This document shows positions 30,660 through 41,103 of a stretch of 64,000 nucleotides of DNA, one piece after another. Made by a program: the position numbers and the translations under genes. The stretch spans positions 186,001 to 250,000 of the forward strand of contig JASPKZ010010275.1 of NCBI GenBank assembly GCA_030220185.1, given 5' to 3'. The DNA comes from Diploptera punctata. Lineage: Eukaryota; Arthropoda; Insecta; Blattodea; Blaberidae. A model generated the notes under the pieces. That model made no database searches. It saw only the letters and a program-made list of their open reading frames with translations, and had not been told where the DNA came from. The first letter of the stretch is position 1. Each line of letters starts with the position of its first letter.

Positions 30660-31090
30660 ACCTCTAACTCACTGGACCTATCGAACACATAGGTTCATGG
30701 CCGCGCGGACATAAGCTCTCCATATAACCCTATGGAGCAAACACTCTCCAATTATTCCCTGTATAATTTAATTCCCTCAAAGCATTGTTAATATTATTCT
30801 TCACCTCTTTCTTGGTCTTCCTAATAGGCGCTTTCCCTCTGGTTCTCCTACAAGAAGTTTCCGTTCCCAAGCCCTATTTCATTCCGCATTCGTGCCATAA
30901 GTCCTGCCCATCGCTGTCTACGAGACTTTATTGTCCTTATTATAGGTTTCCTATAAAGACCATGTAGTTCAGTGTTATAGGTAATCTTCTCCATTCACCT
31001 GTCTGTTCATCTCTCTTTGGTCCAAAAATGTTCCTAAGGACTTTATTCTCAAATACTTGTAATCTCCTTTCCTTCCTTAACAGTATTGCA
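30660..31090 (-). mobile_element. LINE-A tail, diverged
   Basis: Antisense LINE-A from cactggacctatcgaacaca through ggcgctttccctctggttct to the VFENKVLR-equivalent aaatacttgtaatctcct. Indels and a small insertion (cgttcccaagccctat) break the frame. Confidence 0.78.
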
Positions 31091-31189
31091 AGAATATATC
31101 TATCTATCTATAATGGAGTAGGCCATCGTTGAGCCATAGACTCTCCTTTGTAATGAGTTACTTGACCAGGCTATTTTTTTTTTAGTTAC

Positions 31190-31985
31190 ATTCGAAATTT
31201 GACCATGTTACACCGTCCCTGGAACAATTATCGTGGCTTCGTCTAAGAGATCGTAGAACTGTCCATTCCCTATCCCTTCACTATAAAATACTTAACACGT
31301 CATCGCCTAATTATTTATCACGCCGCTTCATCAGACTATCCGACACACACAATCTTGACACTCGATCCCATCAGCACATTGTCCTTTATATCCCGCCTCA
31401 TCACACTGTATATTATTCATTATCTTTTACGATCTCACTTACCAAAACATGGAATTCCCTTCCGCCCTATGTCAGAGACTGTCAAACTGTAACATCCTTC
31501 AAAAACAAACTAAAGAATTATTTAATAACAAACTAACTTATACACCTCACTGATAGTATTATTTTACAATTAATAAATCTAATTATTTATGAAAATAATA
31601 TTAAGATTAACAAATATTTTCTTTTGCTTTGTTTTAAATATTGTATAATCGTAAAATTAGTTTTCTATATCTCATTATTTTTCTTTGTTTTTTATATACA
31701 TTAGACAGGGACAATTTAATGTGTCTTGATTGTATACATTTTATTATTAGTTTTAGTCTTAATTTTAACTAACATTAACTGGTTGCATTATAGATCGTAA
31801 TATAATAGATATTATCTTTTTGATCAAATTATTATTTAGTATTTAATATTAGAGTTAATTGTGATTGTTATATTCTGATGTAATATATGTTTGCCCTGGT
31901 GAGTGGAAGAGAAGGTCACATGGCCTTAACTCCATCAGGCTAAATAAATCTAAAATATAAATAAATCTAATCTAAATTAGCTCAT
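31190..31985 (+). mobile_element. LINE-F C-terminal domain plus complete 3' UTR (best copy)
   Basis: Frame 31193-31530 encodes HSKFDHVTPSLEQLSWLRLR, DRRTVHSLSLHYKILNT, RSHQHIVLYIPPHHTVYYS and KTWNSLPPYVRDCQTVTSFK with KNKLKNYL. This is the helical C-terminal domain shared by CR1/Jockey-like LINE polymerases, where L-R-x-R-R and W-N-S-L-P are diagnostic. A 450-bp AT-rich UTR ends in cctggtgagtggaagagaag, aactccatcaggctaaata and (AAATCTA)n. It is 5' truncated. Confidence 0.85.
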
Positions 31986-32492
31986 AGATGCCACGGATGG
32001 CATGCTGCCAACACACCCATCGAATGAGAATTACAAGAATGTAGTGTGAAAACCATAGGTCAAGGTATTCTAAACTTGAAGACTAAAAAGTTGCAATAAT
32101 TGCATTTCACGTGTGAAGTGTTAATGTCTTAAGAGCATATAGGAATAAACTTAACTAGAGAGCATTGTGCTGTTTGTTCAGCCATAAAAAAAAGAGCGTT
32201 AGAGATAAAAAGAAGCGAAAACTTGGCAGGATTCGATCAACAAAGAAGTTAGCCAACAAGAGACGTTGTAATTGTTTCTTATGCTATAGGAATTTTATCT
32301 TCCATATTTTTGTTTGTTTTGTAGTTACGAAGAACGATGATACATGTATTACGGCTTTCTTGGGCCATTTCTAAATATAAACAAACAATTATTCCCAGGA
32401 AAAAAATAGATTACAGGAACCTGCACCTATTCTTCTATTAAAAGGAAAATTACCATTGTAATCACTAAGCTTAGGATTTTTATATATAATAA
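31986..32492. other. Unassigned stretch
   Basis: A plus-strand frame of 69 codons (32165-32374) is lysine-rich, with no domain I can name and no splice context. It is not called as a gene. Confidence 0.35.
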
Positions 32493-32655
32493 CAAATATT
32501 ATGATATTGTGAAAAGAAAAATTAATGTCTGAACAAGGAATCGAACCGTGGACCTCTAATTCTCCAGACTAGTGTGCAGCCCACTACACCATTCCAGACC
32601 TGGCACAACCATTAACAATTATTAATGTTCCTTTTTCACAACATCATTATAATAT
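32493..32655. repeat. Inverted repeat flanking a tRNA-like sequence
   Basis: The left arm, about 32493-32526 (atattatgatattgtgaaaa), and the right arm, about 32617-32655 (cctttttcacaacatcatta), are imperfect inverted complements on both sides of the tRNA-like element. Confidence 0.65.
32527..32599 (-). tRNA. tRNA-like cloverleaf, 73 nt, uncertain function
   Basis: The minus strand folds as a tRNA. The acceptor gtctgga pairs with ttcagac over 7 bp (one G-T). The D stem is gtg/cac with GG in the loop. The anticodon stem ctagt/attag has loop ctggaga, placing GGA at the anticodon after a conserved T. The T stem cacgg/ccttg has loop ttcgatt. Against a real gene: position 8 is A, and GGA would mean serine, yet there is no long variable arm. 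It may be a tRNA pseudogene or the head of an unknown SINE. Confidence 0.4.
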
Positions 32656-32862
32656 TATAATATGATCCATCATTGGAACTCTGTTAAAATAACAGTATTG
32701 AAAAATGCCAAATAATAAAAAATGCTTAAATATGTACATACTCTACATTATGGACTAAACATCCTCAAAATGTGGAATCAAATATGGACAATTTTTTTAT
32801 AGAAATGGTGCAAAAAGTTTCTAGCACACATTATAAAATTTAATTTTTCATATGTCAATAGG

Positions 32863-32945
32863 CCGCGGTGGACTAGTGGTTATGCTCCTTACCTCTTCAA
32901 AGCTTTATTCTCAAATACTGGCAATATATTATTATTCCTTAGGGA
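32863..32945 (+). mobile_element. SINE4 head scrap joined to LINE-A scrap
   Basis: ggccgcggtggactagtggt and tatgctccttacctct are the start of a SINE4 head. Sequence then passes into ttcaaagctttattctcaaa, an antisense piece of LINE-A, at about 32897. Confidence 0.5.
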
Positions 32946-33360
32946 AACTTAATTTTTTTTGGGTTAGTTACAAACATGAGTGTCATTATGGAACCTGAAA
33001 ACTGATTTATTTCGAAGTTTGGGAAACTTTCTCGTCTGCAGAATGCTATAAAACACGTTATGCTGTGGCGACAGCCAAGGAGAAATACATAGCAGCACAA
33101 AGTTATTGTTGTTATGGTGTCTTGGCTCTGACATAACAACAGATCCATATAAGGAAGATACCGTGCGGCTCGTTACTGCGTAGTGATTGAGAGATTGTTC
33201 ATAAGTCGCTAGCCAGTGTCTATTGTTATTTCGCAATAACTTATTTAAATAATATCTATCTAAAATACAATTTAAGAATATCTACATCTAAAACAAAAAT
33301 GTTAACTCTGAAAGGAAAATGTGCAATAAGAACAAAAATAATGATACACAATGTAATTAT
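32946..33360. other. Unassigned stretch
   Basis: Two overlapping minus-strand frames (32939-33236) have no recognisable domain. No repeat match seen. Confidence 0.35.
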
Positions 33361-33447
33361 AGAATAGAATAGAATAGAATAGATTTTTTTAGCCTGGTGG
33401 AGTTAAGGTCATGTGGCCTTTTCTTCCACTCACCACGACAAACATAT

Positions 33448-33891
33448 CTTCTTCTTCTTCCTTCCAAGAATTAGGCCAAGGCCTGTTACGATCCTATAGA
33501 AAATTTTCCCTCCAGCGTTTCATAGGACGGCCCAGAGATCTTCGTCCTCTTGGTATATAATTATAAACAGCTTTGGGGATCCGATTTGAACTCATTCTTT
33601 CAAGATGGTGTTTCCAATTTAGTTGGTATTGTTTAATATATTCCAAAATTGGCGTAGTCTTCAATTCTTTTAAGATATCAGTGTTCCTTTTCCGATCCCA
33701 TCTGGTGTAACCCGCTGTTCTCCGCATGAATCTCATTTCACAAGCCGTTATTCTGCTTTCATGTTGTTTTTTTAGTGTCCATGCTTCACTACCAAGGTCA
33801 ACACTGGTCTAGCCAAAGTGTTATATAAACGTAATCTGGTGTTTTTTTTTTGTACAAGGGATGGTTTCATAACTTGATTAATAATTCCTAG
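33448..33891 (-). mobile_element. LINE-E insertion with TSD
   Basis: The minus-strand frame at 33494-33736 gives MRFMRRTAGYTRWDRKRNTD, YQLNWKHHLERMSSNRIPKA and RGRRSLGRPMKRWRENF. The thumb region upstream is broken. The (GAA)n tail abuts the left TSD. TSD gacaaacatat is at 33437-33447 and 33892-33902. It is almost identical to the copy at 9612-10130 over the shared part. Confidence 0.88.
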
Positions 33892-33984
33892 GACAAACAT
33901 ATGTTATAAATAAATACAAAAAATTATAATAATAGTCATATTAAACAATTAATTATCTGTCAAATTGAATAATAATGAAGATAG

Positions 33985-34280
33985 TGTCAATCCATTCATA
34001 GTAATTCTGCCCGAAGGCTGGTCCTTCACTGCAATCATAGCATTTTCATGCTATGCTTGCAGCTTTACTAGGGAATTGAAGGTGTGGTAGCTTCCCGTTG
34101 CTTTCCACACCGGTGAAGGATGATGATGATAATGATAAGGGTGAGGATGATGATGATGATGATGGCCATATGATTTCGGGGACCGTTTGGGCATTAAAAT
34201 TTTCCTGACATTTGTCTTACAGGTGAGGAAAAACCCCGATAAAAACCTCACCCAGAAAAACTGCCCCGACCGGGGATCGA
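33985..34280 (-). mobile_element. SINE1 truncated in its head
   Basis: Antisense SINE1 from catagtaattctgcccgaag through (ATC)n to gccccgaccggggatcga. The tRNA-like head beyond the B box is missing. Flanks atagtgtcaat and ataatgtctaat suggest a blurred TSD. Confidence 0.82.
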
Positions 34281-34534
34281 AATAATGTCTAATAATACAA
34301 TAAAATTAACACAATTAAAATTAAATTAATGATAGAATGAATACAGAAAGGAATGACAGCTCGAATCTACTATACATAAAAAGAAAAGAAAGACAAAAAT
34401 ACAAAGAAAGTAATAAACTACAATGAATTAATCTATGTTTTTATACAAGGCATTAGGCAAATATATTAACAAATCTTAAATCCATTTTTATTAAATAATA
34501 AAAAAACACATTATTAATTTTTAAAAAGTAATAT

Positions 34535-35100
34535 TAGTGAGTTGTTTCTGTTAATTATAGACCAAGTTCACAATTTTAATTATTTGGGATGTAATTTAGG
34601 CAATGACAGAAAATTAGATAAACACACTAAAATACAACGATTCAATTATCTATGTGGCACAATTAAACGCACTTTATTTAATAAGACTAGAAAAGAAACT
34701 ATTTTGAAGTTTTACAAAGTATTGGCAGTTCCATCTCTTATCTATGGATGTGAAACCTGGACATTAACAAAGGCAGATAGTAAACAAATAGAGGCTGCTG
34801 AAATGAAGATGTTGAGAGCAATAGCAGGATACCAAAGGACCGATAAAAAGAAAAACGAAGATATAAGAACAGAACTTAATAAATTTAATCTCTGTGAAAG
34901 AATAAAATACTATCAAAATGCTTATCTTCAGCACGTATTACGAATGAATGAACAGCGCATACCAAGAAGAATGTATAATTATAAACCAAAAGGGAGAAGA
35001 TTGTTGGGAAGACCATTGAAGAGATGGAAGGACCAATTCGACCTATAATGAGATAGAAACAGGCCATTGGGCTTAATCCTTGTTGTTGATGATGATGACT
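34535..35100 (+). mobile_element. LINE-D-like RT C-terminal half with (GAT)n
   Basis: A frame of 168 codons (34542-35048) encodes VHNFNYLGCNLGNDRKLDKH, FYKVLAVPSLIYGCETWTL, MKMLRAIAGYQRTDKKKNED, QHVLRMNEQRIPRRMYNYKP and KGRRLLGRPLKRWKDQF. It has the thumb and tail of a non-LTR reverse transcriptase without the palm. The 3' end reads ccattgggcttaatccttg and gatgatgatgat. The open frame suggests it is fairly recent. Confidence 0.83.
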
Positions 35101-35225
35101 TATTGGCACTATCGAACCCATAGGTTCTTAGATGAGCATACAAACTCTCCATACATCCATATCCTGACTTAATGTTTTCCAATTAATCCCTGCATAATTT
35201 AGGTCCACTTCATTCTTAGCCCATC
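35098..35225 (-). mobile_element. Short LINE-A 3' end
   Basis: Antisense LINE-A tail from ttggcactatcgaacccata to cttcattcttagcccatc. Its 3' end abuts the (GAT)n tail of the preceding LINE. Confidence 0.75.
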
Positions 35226-36075
35226 TTACTTACTTAGTTACTGGCACTATCGAACCCATAGGTTCATAGTCGCATGGATATAAGCTCTCCATACATCCCT
35301 ATCCTGAGTTAATGTTTTCCAATCATTCCCTGTATAATCACTTCCCTCAAATCATAGTTAACGTTATTCTCCCACCTGATTCTTGGTCTACCAAGTGGGC
35401 GTTTTCCCTCTGGTTTTCCTACAAGAAGCTTCCATGCGCGTCCTTCATTCCCCATACGTGCAACATGTCCTGCCCATCGCAGTCTACGAGACTTAACTGT
35501 TCTTATTATATCTGGCTTCCTATAAAGGCCATGCAGTTCACTGTTATTCAATCTTCTTCATTCACCTGTCTGTTCATCTCTCTTTGGTCCAAAAAATGTC
35601 CTAAGTACTTTATTCTCAAATACTCGTAATCTCATTTCCTCTCTTAAAGTAAGAGTCCATGTTTCACATTTATATAGGCCTAATACAACTGGTAGAATAA
35701 TAGTTTTATATATTTTCAGTTTAATGTTTTTTGAAAGGAGTTGGGACATCAAAAGTCTCTGTAATGCATAACAGCACGCATTTGTAGAATTGAGCCTATG
35801 TTTAATTTCTTTGTGCATCTCATTCCTATTTGTGATTATTGTTCCTAGGTATTTGAATTCTGCCACTTCCTCAAAATTTCCCTCATTTGTCATTAGCTGT
35901 CCATTTCCATTATATAATGTATTTCTACGTGTGACATATTTAGTTTTATTCTTGGCCCACCTACTCGATGTTTTCCTCTATTTTCCTACAAGAAGTTTAT
36001 GAGTTCGTGTCATATTCCAAATTCGTGTCACGTGTTCTGCCCGTCACAGTCCACGAGACTTAACTGTTCTTGAAC
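35226..36075 (-). mobile_element. LINE-A C-terminal region, longest minus-strand copy
   Basis: Antisense from ttacttacttagttactggc. The frames encode SRRLRWAGHVARMGNEGRAW and further upstream (35558-35893) MTNEGNFEEVAEFKYLGTII, EMHKEIKHRLNSTNACCYAL and KIYKTIILPVVLG. It reaches further 5' than the 7351 copy by the F-x-Y-L-G motif. From about 35940 a second LINE-A scrap (acctactcgatgttttcctc ... gagacttaactgttcttg) is joined in the same orientation. Confidence 0.82.
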
Positions 36076-36450
36076 TATTATAGGGAAAAAAATCACTACC
36101 AAGTTTAATTTAAGAGAAAATTAAAATGTTTCATACCTCACCTCATACCCAGACTTCTAACTAGACCGGTTTCAAAGTCTGGGCAGCTTCATCTTCAGTA
36201 ATTTCTCATCAACTGATGTTATATCGATCAGAAGAACTACTTCTTCCCTCTGTTGGTGGACAGATAACCCTCCGGATCAAATCAGAATCCGCGGGAATTT
36301 CGAACTTCATTTTCTTTCTTGTTATTATTTCGCGGTTTGGAGAAAAAAATCCACGTTATAAGCGTTCGCACATGCGCACTACGATTCTGTAGAAATTTGA
36401 AAAATAAAAAATCATTGAGAGATAAATGGGAGAATTTTCGTACATAGATA
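36076..36450. other. Unassigned stretch
   Basis: Contains agaccggtttcaaagtctgg and cagcttcatcttcagtaatt, a layout common in insect repeats. No family assigned. Confidence 0.35.
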
Positions 36451-36453
36451 AAT

Positions 36454-36486
36454 ATTCTCTCTCAAGTACATATCTTGAGAGAGAAT
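36454..36486. repeat. 13-bp perfect hairpin at a LINE 5' junction
   Basis: attctctctcaag (36454-36466) and cttgagagagaat (36474-36486) are exact inverted complements. The right half is LINE coding sequence (L-R-E-N), so the left half is an inverted copy of the element's own first bases. Confidence 0.9.
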
Positions 36487-37450
36487 GAAATTCCTAATGA
36501 ACTGATTAGAGCAATAATATCAATTAATACACGCTGCAAAACAGTAAACAAAGTAAAAGAACAGCAAACTGAAGAAATAACCCTCACAAAGGGCATCAGG
36601 CAAGGTGACTCTTTAAGTCCATTCTTATTTAATATTATAATGGATAAAATTATTGAAAACATACCACCACGTTTGGGCTATAAAATGGGAAACACTAGAT
36701 TTCACTTAATATGTTACGCAGATGATGTCGTTCTCCTTTCAGAATCTGAAGATAATTTACAAAGATCTTTACATCAATTTAATATAAATGCCAGAAAATA
36801 CAATATGGAAATTAACACGAATAAAATAAAATGCTTAACAATATCAAAAGAACCAGTAAGATGCAAATTAGAAGTGGAAAGAAAAATTATACAAGTGTCA
36901 GAATTTAATTATTTAGGTGTATTAATAACAAACACTAAAAACTTAATAAAATAAGTGAAAAAAAAGCTGATAAAGCAGCACAAATATCAGGATCTATGAA
37001 AGATTTAATTTGGTGCAACAAACATATGACAATAGAAAGCAAAACCCGCATATACAAAACCATATTTCGACCAGTTATTGTATATGGTGCAGAAACTAGG
37101 GCTGATACAACAAAAACTTAACAAATAATAAGCACATGTCAAATGAAGATCTTAAGAACTATTCAGGGGAAAACATTATTTGATAAAATACACAACAAAG
37201 AAATTAGGGACAAATTTCCTATTCAAGACATAACGAAATTTATTATAGATAGACGAAAATATTGGAAGGGTCATATAGAAAGAATGGAAGAAAACCGATT
37301 TGCAAAAAGAGCTAAAGAAAATATACCAATGGACGGGAGAAGAACAAGAGGAAGACCAGCCAAGAGATGGATACACAGTGGATGTACATCCAATACGTCT
37401 TCCTCCGATGAGTGATTTTGGAAATAAACAGGATCAAAATCCTATAAATT
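36467..37450 (+). pseudogene. LINE-L reverse transcriptase fragment with YADD
   Basis: This is the best polymerase core in the window. Frame 36475-36951 has GIRQGDSLSPFLFNIIMDKI (motif B region), FHLICYADDVVLLSESEDNL (catalytic YADD at 36715-36726) and EFNYLGVLI (thumb). After stops at about 36953 and 37119, the frame at 37143-37415 gives MKILRTIQGKTLFDK, WKGHIERMEENRFAKRAKEN and RTRGRPAKRWI. Motif A and the endonuclease are missing (5' truncated). The tail ends near ttaagaagaagataa. It is a non-LTR polymerase that can no longer be made whole. Confidence 0.88.
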
Positions 37451-37699
37451 ATGTTTAAGAAGAAGATAAATATTTAATAATAGCCATATTTGGTCTATTT
37501 CATTTTCAGATGCAAGGAGTATCTTAAAAAAAATACGATATAAATTTATTTATTTTTCTTATTAAAATAAAAATAATAACACATTTAATTTATTTTGGCG
37601 TATCAGCGCACGCCGTCTATTGAAGTATAGACTATAGGCCTATGTATTGTTGCAAAATGTTTAAAACAGTAGAAATGTTAGTAAAGATGGATACGTGCG

Positions 37700-37800
37700 T
37701 AGAGCAACAATATTCACAATCAGAAGATAATTTACAAAGATCGTTACATCAATTGAATATAAATGCCAGAAGAACAAGTATACCTTTACCCAAATTTACC
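37700..37800 (+). mobile_element. LINE-L scrap
   Basis: aatcagaagataatttacaa and gatcgttacatcaattgaat repeat the SEDNLQRSLHQLNINARR segment of 36745-36800, with a few changes. It is a separate small copy. Confidence 0.7.
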
Positions 37801-38081
37801 CTCGATATTACAAAAATACAGAATGGAAAATCATAGAACGAGGTATTCCAAAGTTGAAGCCTAACATTGTGTTAATGTGGAGGTTAGAAATAAGTTCACC
37901 TTCTAAATTTTCCACTGCACTGATCTCTAGCACACTGCATGGAATTTTAACGAACCACTGGGTTAGGCCTATTGACTACCTTTAATTAATGTTATTCCAA
38001 CAAGCGTTAGACTAAATAAGGAAAGTGTCCTGGATTCTACATGACAACCTGATTAAATGTTGTTAAATTATGAGATAACTA
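37801..38081. other. Unassigned stretch
   Basis: No recognised feature. Confidence 0.3.
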
Positions 38082-38154
38082 ACCCACTGACACTATCGGA
38101 CCTGCAGGTTTATGGCCGCGCGATATAACCTGTCCATAGATTCCCACACTCAGC

Positions 38155-38158
<4 letters not shown>
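38082..38158 (-). mobile_element. Short diverged LINE-A 3' end
   Basis: ccactgacactatcggacct and ggccgcgcgatataacctgt; about 75 bp of LINE-A, ending at a (TA)n run. Confidence 0.7.
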
Positions 38159-38189
<31 letters not shown>

Positions 38190-38191
<2 letters not shown>

Positions 38192-38491
38192 TTACTCACT
38201 GGCACTATCGAACCCGTAGGTTCATGGCCGCGCGGATATAAGCTCTCCATACATCCCTATCCTGAGCCAATGTTTTCAATCATTCCCTGTATAATCTACT
38301 TCCCTCAAATCATAGTTAATGTTGTTCTCCCACCTCATTCTTGGTCTACCAACTGGGCGTTTACCTTCTGGCTTTCCTACAAGAAGTTTCCATGCATGTC
38401 TTTCATTCCCCAAACGCGCAACATGTCCTGCCCATCGCAGTCTATGAGACTTAACTGTTCTTATTATAACTGGTTTCCTATAAAGACCATG

Positions 38492-38492
<1 letters not shown>
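38190..38492 (-). mobile_element. LINE-A in (TA)n
   Basis: Antisense LINE-A tail with its coding end nearly open (38276-38492: SHRLRWAGHVARLGNERHAW, GRPRMRWENNINYDLREVDY). It is 5' truncated at gaccatgta. Confidence 0.85.
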
Positions 38493-38526
<34 letters not shown>

Positions 38527-38531
<5 letters not shown>

Positions 38532-38733
38532 ATAATGGTAAGGATGATAATGATAAGGATGATGGTCATATGATTTCGGGGACCGTTTGGGCCTTAAAGT
38601 TTTCCTGACATTTGTCTTACAGGTGAGGAAAAACCCCGATAAAAACCTCACCCAGAAAAACTGCCCCGACCGGGGATCGAACCCGGGCCCGCTGCGTGAC
38701 AAGGCAGCACGCTACCTCGAGACCACAGCGGTG

Positions 38734-38737
<4 letters not shown>
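38527..38737 (-). mobile_element. SINE1 truncated at its (ATC)n
   Basis: The head and body are intact (cggtggtctcgag-type head at 38737, gggttcgatccccggtcggg, aggtgaggaaaaaccccg). The copy stops in the internal (ATC)n, so the T1 tail is lacking. Confidence 0.82.
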
Positions 38738-38787
<50 letters not shown>

Positions 38788-38792
<5 letters not shown>

Positions 38793-39372
38793 AGGAAATT
38801 AAACATAGGCTCAATTCTGGAAATGCGTGCTATTATGCATTGCAGAGACATTTGATGTTCCAACTCCTTTCAAAAAACGTTAAACTGAAAATATATAAAA
38901 CTGTTATTGTACCAGTTATAGCATATGTATGCGAAACATGGACTCTTACTTTAAGGGAAGAAATGAGATTGCGAGTTTTTGAGAATAAAGTACTTAGGAA
39001 AATTTTTAGACCAAAGAGAGATGAACAGACAGGTGAATGGAGAAGACTACATAACAATGAACTACATGGCCTTTATAGGAAGCCAGATATAATAATAATA
39101 ACAGTTAAGTCTCGTAGACTGCGATGGGCAGGACATGTTCCGCGTATGGGGAATGAAAAATGTGCGTGGAAGCTTCTTATAGGAAAGCTAGAGGGAAAAC
39201 GCCCAGTTGGTAGATCAAGAATGAGGTGGGAGAACAACATTAACTATGATCTGAGGGAAGTAGATTATACAGGAAATGATTGGGAAGCATTAGCTTAGGA
39301 TTGGGATGTATGGAGAGCATATGTCCGCGCGGCCATGAACCTACGGGTTCGATAGTGCCAGTGAGTAAATGT
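38788..39372 (+). mobile_element. LINE-A C-terminal region in (TA)n
   Basis: Frame 38788-39298 encodes MHKEIKHRLNSGNACYYALQ, FENKVLRKIFRPKRDEQTGE, SRRLRWAGHVPRMGNEKCAW and GRSRMRWENNINYDL. It stops at EALA* where 7351 reads KALAQD. The 3' end gtgccagtgag is intact. It begins at the same MHKEIK point as the 7351 copy. Confidence 0.85.
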
Positions 39373-39395
39373 ATATATATATATATATATACACA

Positions 39396-40383
39396 CACAC
39401 AAATTTTGAGGAAGTCCAAATAATACTACCACAAAACAAATATTATTTTTAAATATTTACTTGTTACAGAAGCCATGATATGGCAGTGCGACCGATGACC
39501 CGCTGCCTCTCACGATAGAGAATCATGTATAAGGAAGAAAAATAAATGTTCGTGTTAGGATGCAGGATGAAGAGCAGTTGTAAGTGCACTGGCGTATTAA
39601 GTTACGAGTTCAATGGTTCAAATCTGGGTTCAGGCATTTGTTTCTTTTTTCCGTCTTGGCAGTTTTCCTTCTTATAAAGGTTTCCCAAATTACAATCTTG
39701 AATTTTCTCACGCAGTGTAAGGGTTTTACATGCACGCTTTAAAGACATAACGTATTGAACTGAAATACAGACAAAGTAGTGTATGTAACACAGCTCAGTT
39801 TGCACGGCAACACAAAACAACTTTATTACACAAAAACGAGAAGGAACACAACTACAGGAAGACTGAAGAGTTTCCCAACTCCCTCGCAGGTAACGTAAGT
39901 AGGCAAGGAAAAGCAAGGGATTCCCCGCTGTCACACATAAGCAAGGGTATCCCCGCAATACAATGGCAACACAAGAAGGTAAAACGATATAATGCAGTAG
40001 CGTCACATGCAGAATTTTCACGTGTGGTCATTAATACTGTAATTAGAACGTGCTTAAGAATAATTTTCCGTCTTACTGAGATAAAAATTAACTATTGGTA
40101 CTTTAAAAACCATTCCGTTTTGTGCGTTATGAAGGTTTCCGGCTTATACAGGACGATTTTGCATATAAAATCGTACCGTTCTGGAGATTTTTTCCGTCTC
40201 TACAGGTTTCCTTCTTATAAAGGTTCCGCCTAAGACAGGTTTCACTGCATTATTCTTTATTCGGTGCGCCGAAGTCATGTAAAAAACCAACTCTTAAATT
40301 AAAAACTATATACGATCGATGAAAATTTTAGATTGAGGACTCGGCTAGAAATTTGTAAAGACGGGATTGTTAATAAGTGCTCA
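39396..40383. other. Unassigned region with a weak tRNA-like B box
   Basis: 39600-39640 has aatggttcaaatctgggttc, a plausible B box, after a possible A box. 39640-40230 repeats tttccttcttataaagg twice. A minus-strand frame of 139 codons (39602-40021) has no recognisable domain. It may be an undefined SINE-like or satellite-like repeat. Confidence 0.35.
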
Positions 40384-40933
40384 TTTACTTATTTATTCAC
40401 TGGCACTATCGAACCCGTAGGTTCATGGCCTCGAGGATATACGCTCTCCATACATCCCTATCCTGAGCTAATGCTTTCCAATCATTCCCTGTATAATCTA
40501 CTTCCCTCAAATCATAGTTAATGTTATTTTCCCACCTCATTCTTGGTCTACCAACTGGGCGTTTTCCCTCTGGCTTTCCTACAAGAAGCCTCCATGCACG
40601 TCTTTCATTCCCCATTCGCGCAACATGTCCTGCCTATCGCAGTCTATGAGACTTAACTGTTCGTATTATATCTGGTTCCTATAAAGTCCATGTAGTTCGT
40701 CGTTGTTATGTATTCTTCTCCATTCACCTGTCAATTCATCTCTCTTTGGTCCAAAATGTTTTCTAAGAACTTTATTCTGAAAATATCATAATCTCATTCC
40801 ATCCCTTAAAGTAAGAGTCCATGTTTAGCACCCATATAATATAACTGGTAGAATAATAGTTTTATATATTTTCAGTTTAACGTTTTTTGAAAGAAGTTGG
40901 GACATCAAAAGTCTCTGCAATGCATAATAGCAC
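40384..40933 (-). mobile_element. LINE-A C-terminal region
   Basis: Antisense from tttattcactggcactatcg to gtctctgcaatgcataatag. The coding end (40406-40615) gives MGNERRAWRLLVGKPEGKRP and NYDLREVDYTGNDWKALAQD. Upstream frames are broken. Confidence 0.83.
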
Positions 40934-41070
40934 AATGAGTGCTCACTAGGTGCGAAAATGCGATCCCCCTCCTATCCGCATGCAGGTGCACTCCCAATGA
41001 AACAACAACTGACAAGTGAGTAGAAGTGTCTTATCTTGTCAGCCTATCCGACAACTACTGAGCACTCATT
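40934..41070. repeat. 137-bp element with 12-bp terminal inverted repeats
   Basis: aatgagtgctca (40934-40945) and tgagcactcatt (41059-41070) are perfect inverted complements. Similarity extends inward through STAG. No clear TSD is seen, and it abuts LINE-A exactly. It may be a MITE or chance. Confidence 0.45.
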
Positions 41071-41103
41071 AAGAGGCCTGTATGTAAAAAAAATTGATCT
41101 TAC

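Larger units (their letters stand above)
33361..34445 (-). mobile_element. LINE-F 3' UTR carrying two later insertions
   Basis: Antisense LINE-F terminus: (GAATA)n, then ggtggagttaaggtcatgtg at 33396, resuming after each insertion (33903-33984, 34281-34445) in the order seen at 880-1010 and, inverted, at 2471-2560. The UTR is the oldest layer; LINE-E and SINE1 came later. Confidence 0.75.
38159..39395. repeat. (TA)n tracts separating three retroelement insertions
   Basis: TA runs at 38159-38190, 38493-38525, 38738-38787 and 39373-39395 alternate with LINE-A (minus), SINE1 (minus) and LINE-A (plus). It looks like a single TA microsatellite that took repeated insertions. Confidence 0.85.

Noticed and set aside
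32939..33236. Two overlapping minus-strand frames
   Set aside because: Neither has a domain; they overlap each other in different frames and lack context.
39602..40021. 139-codon minus-strand frame as a gene
   Set aside because: No domain, biased cysteine-rich translation and internal short repeats; no splice or start support.
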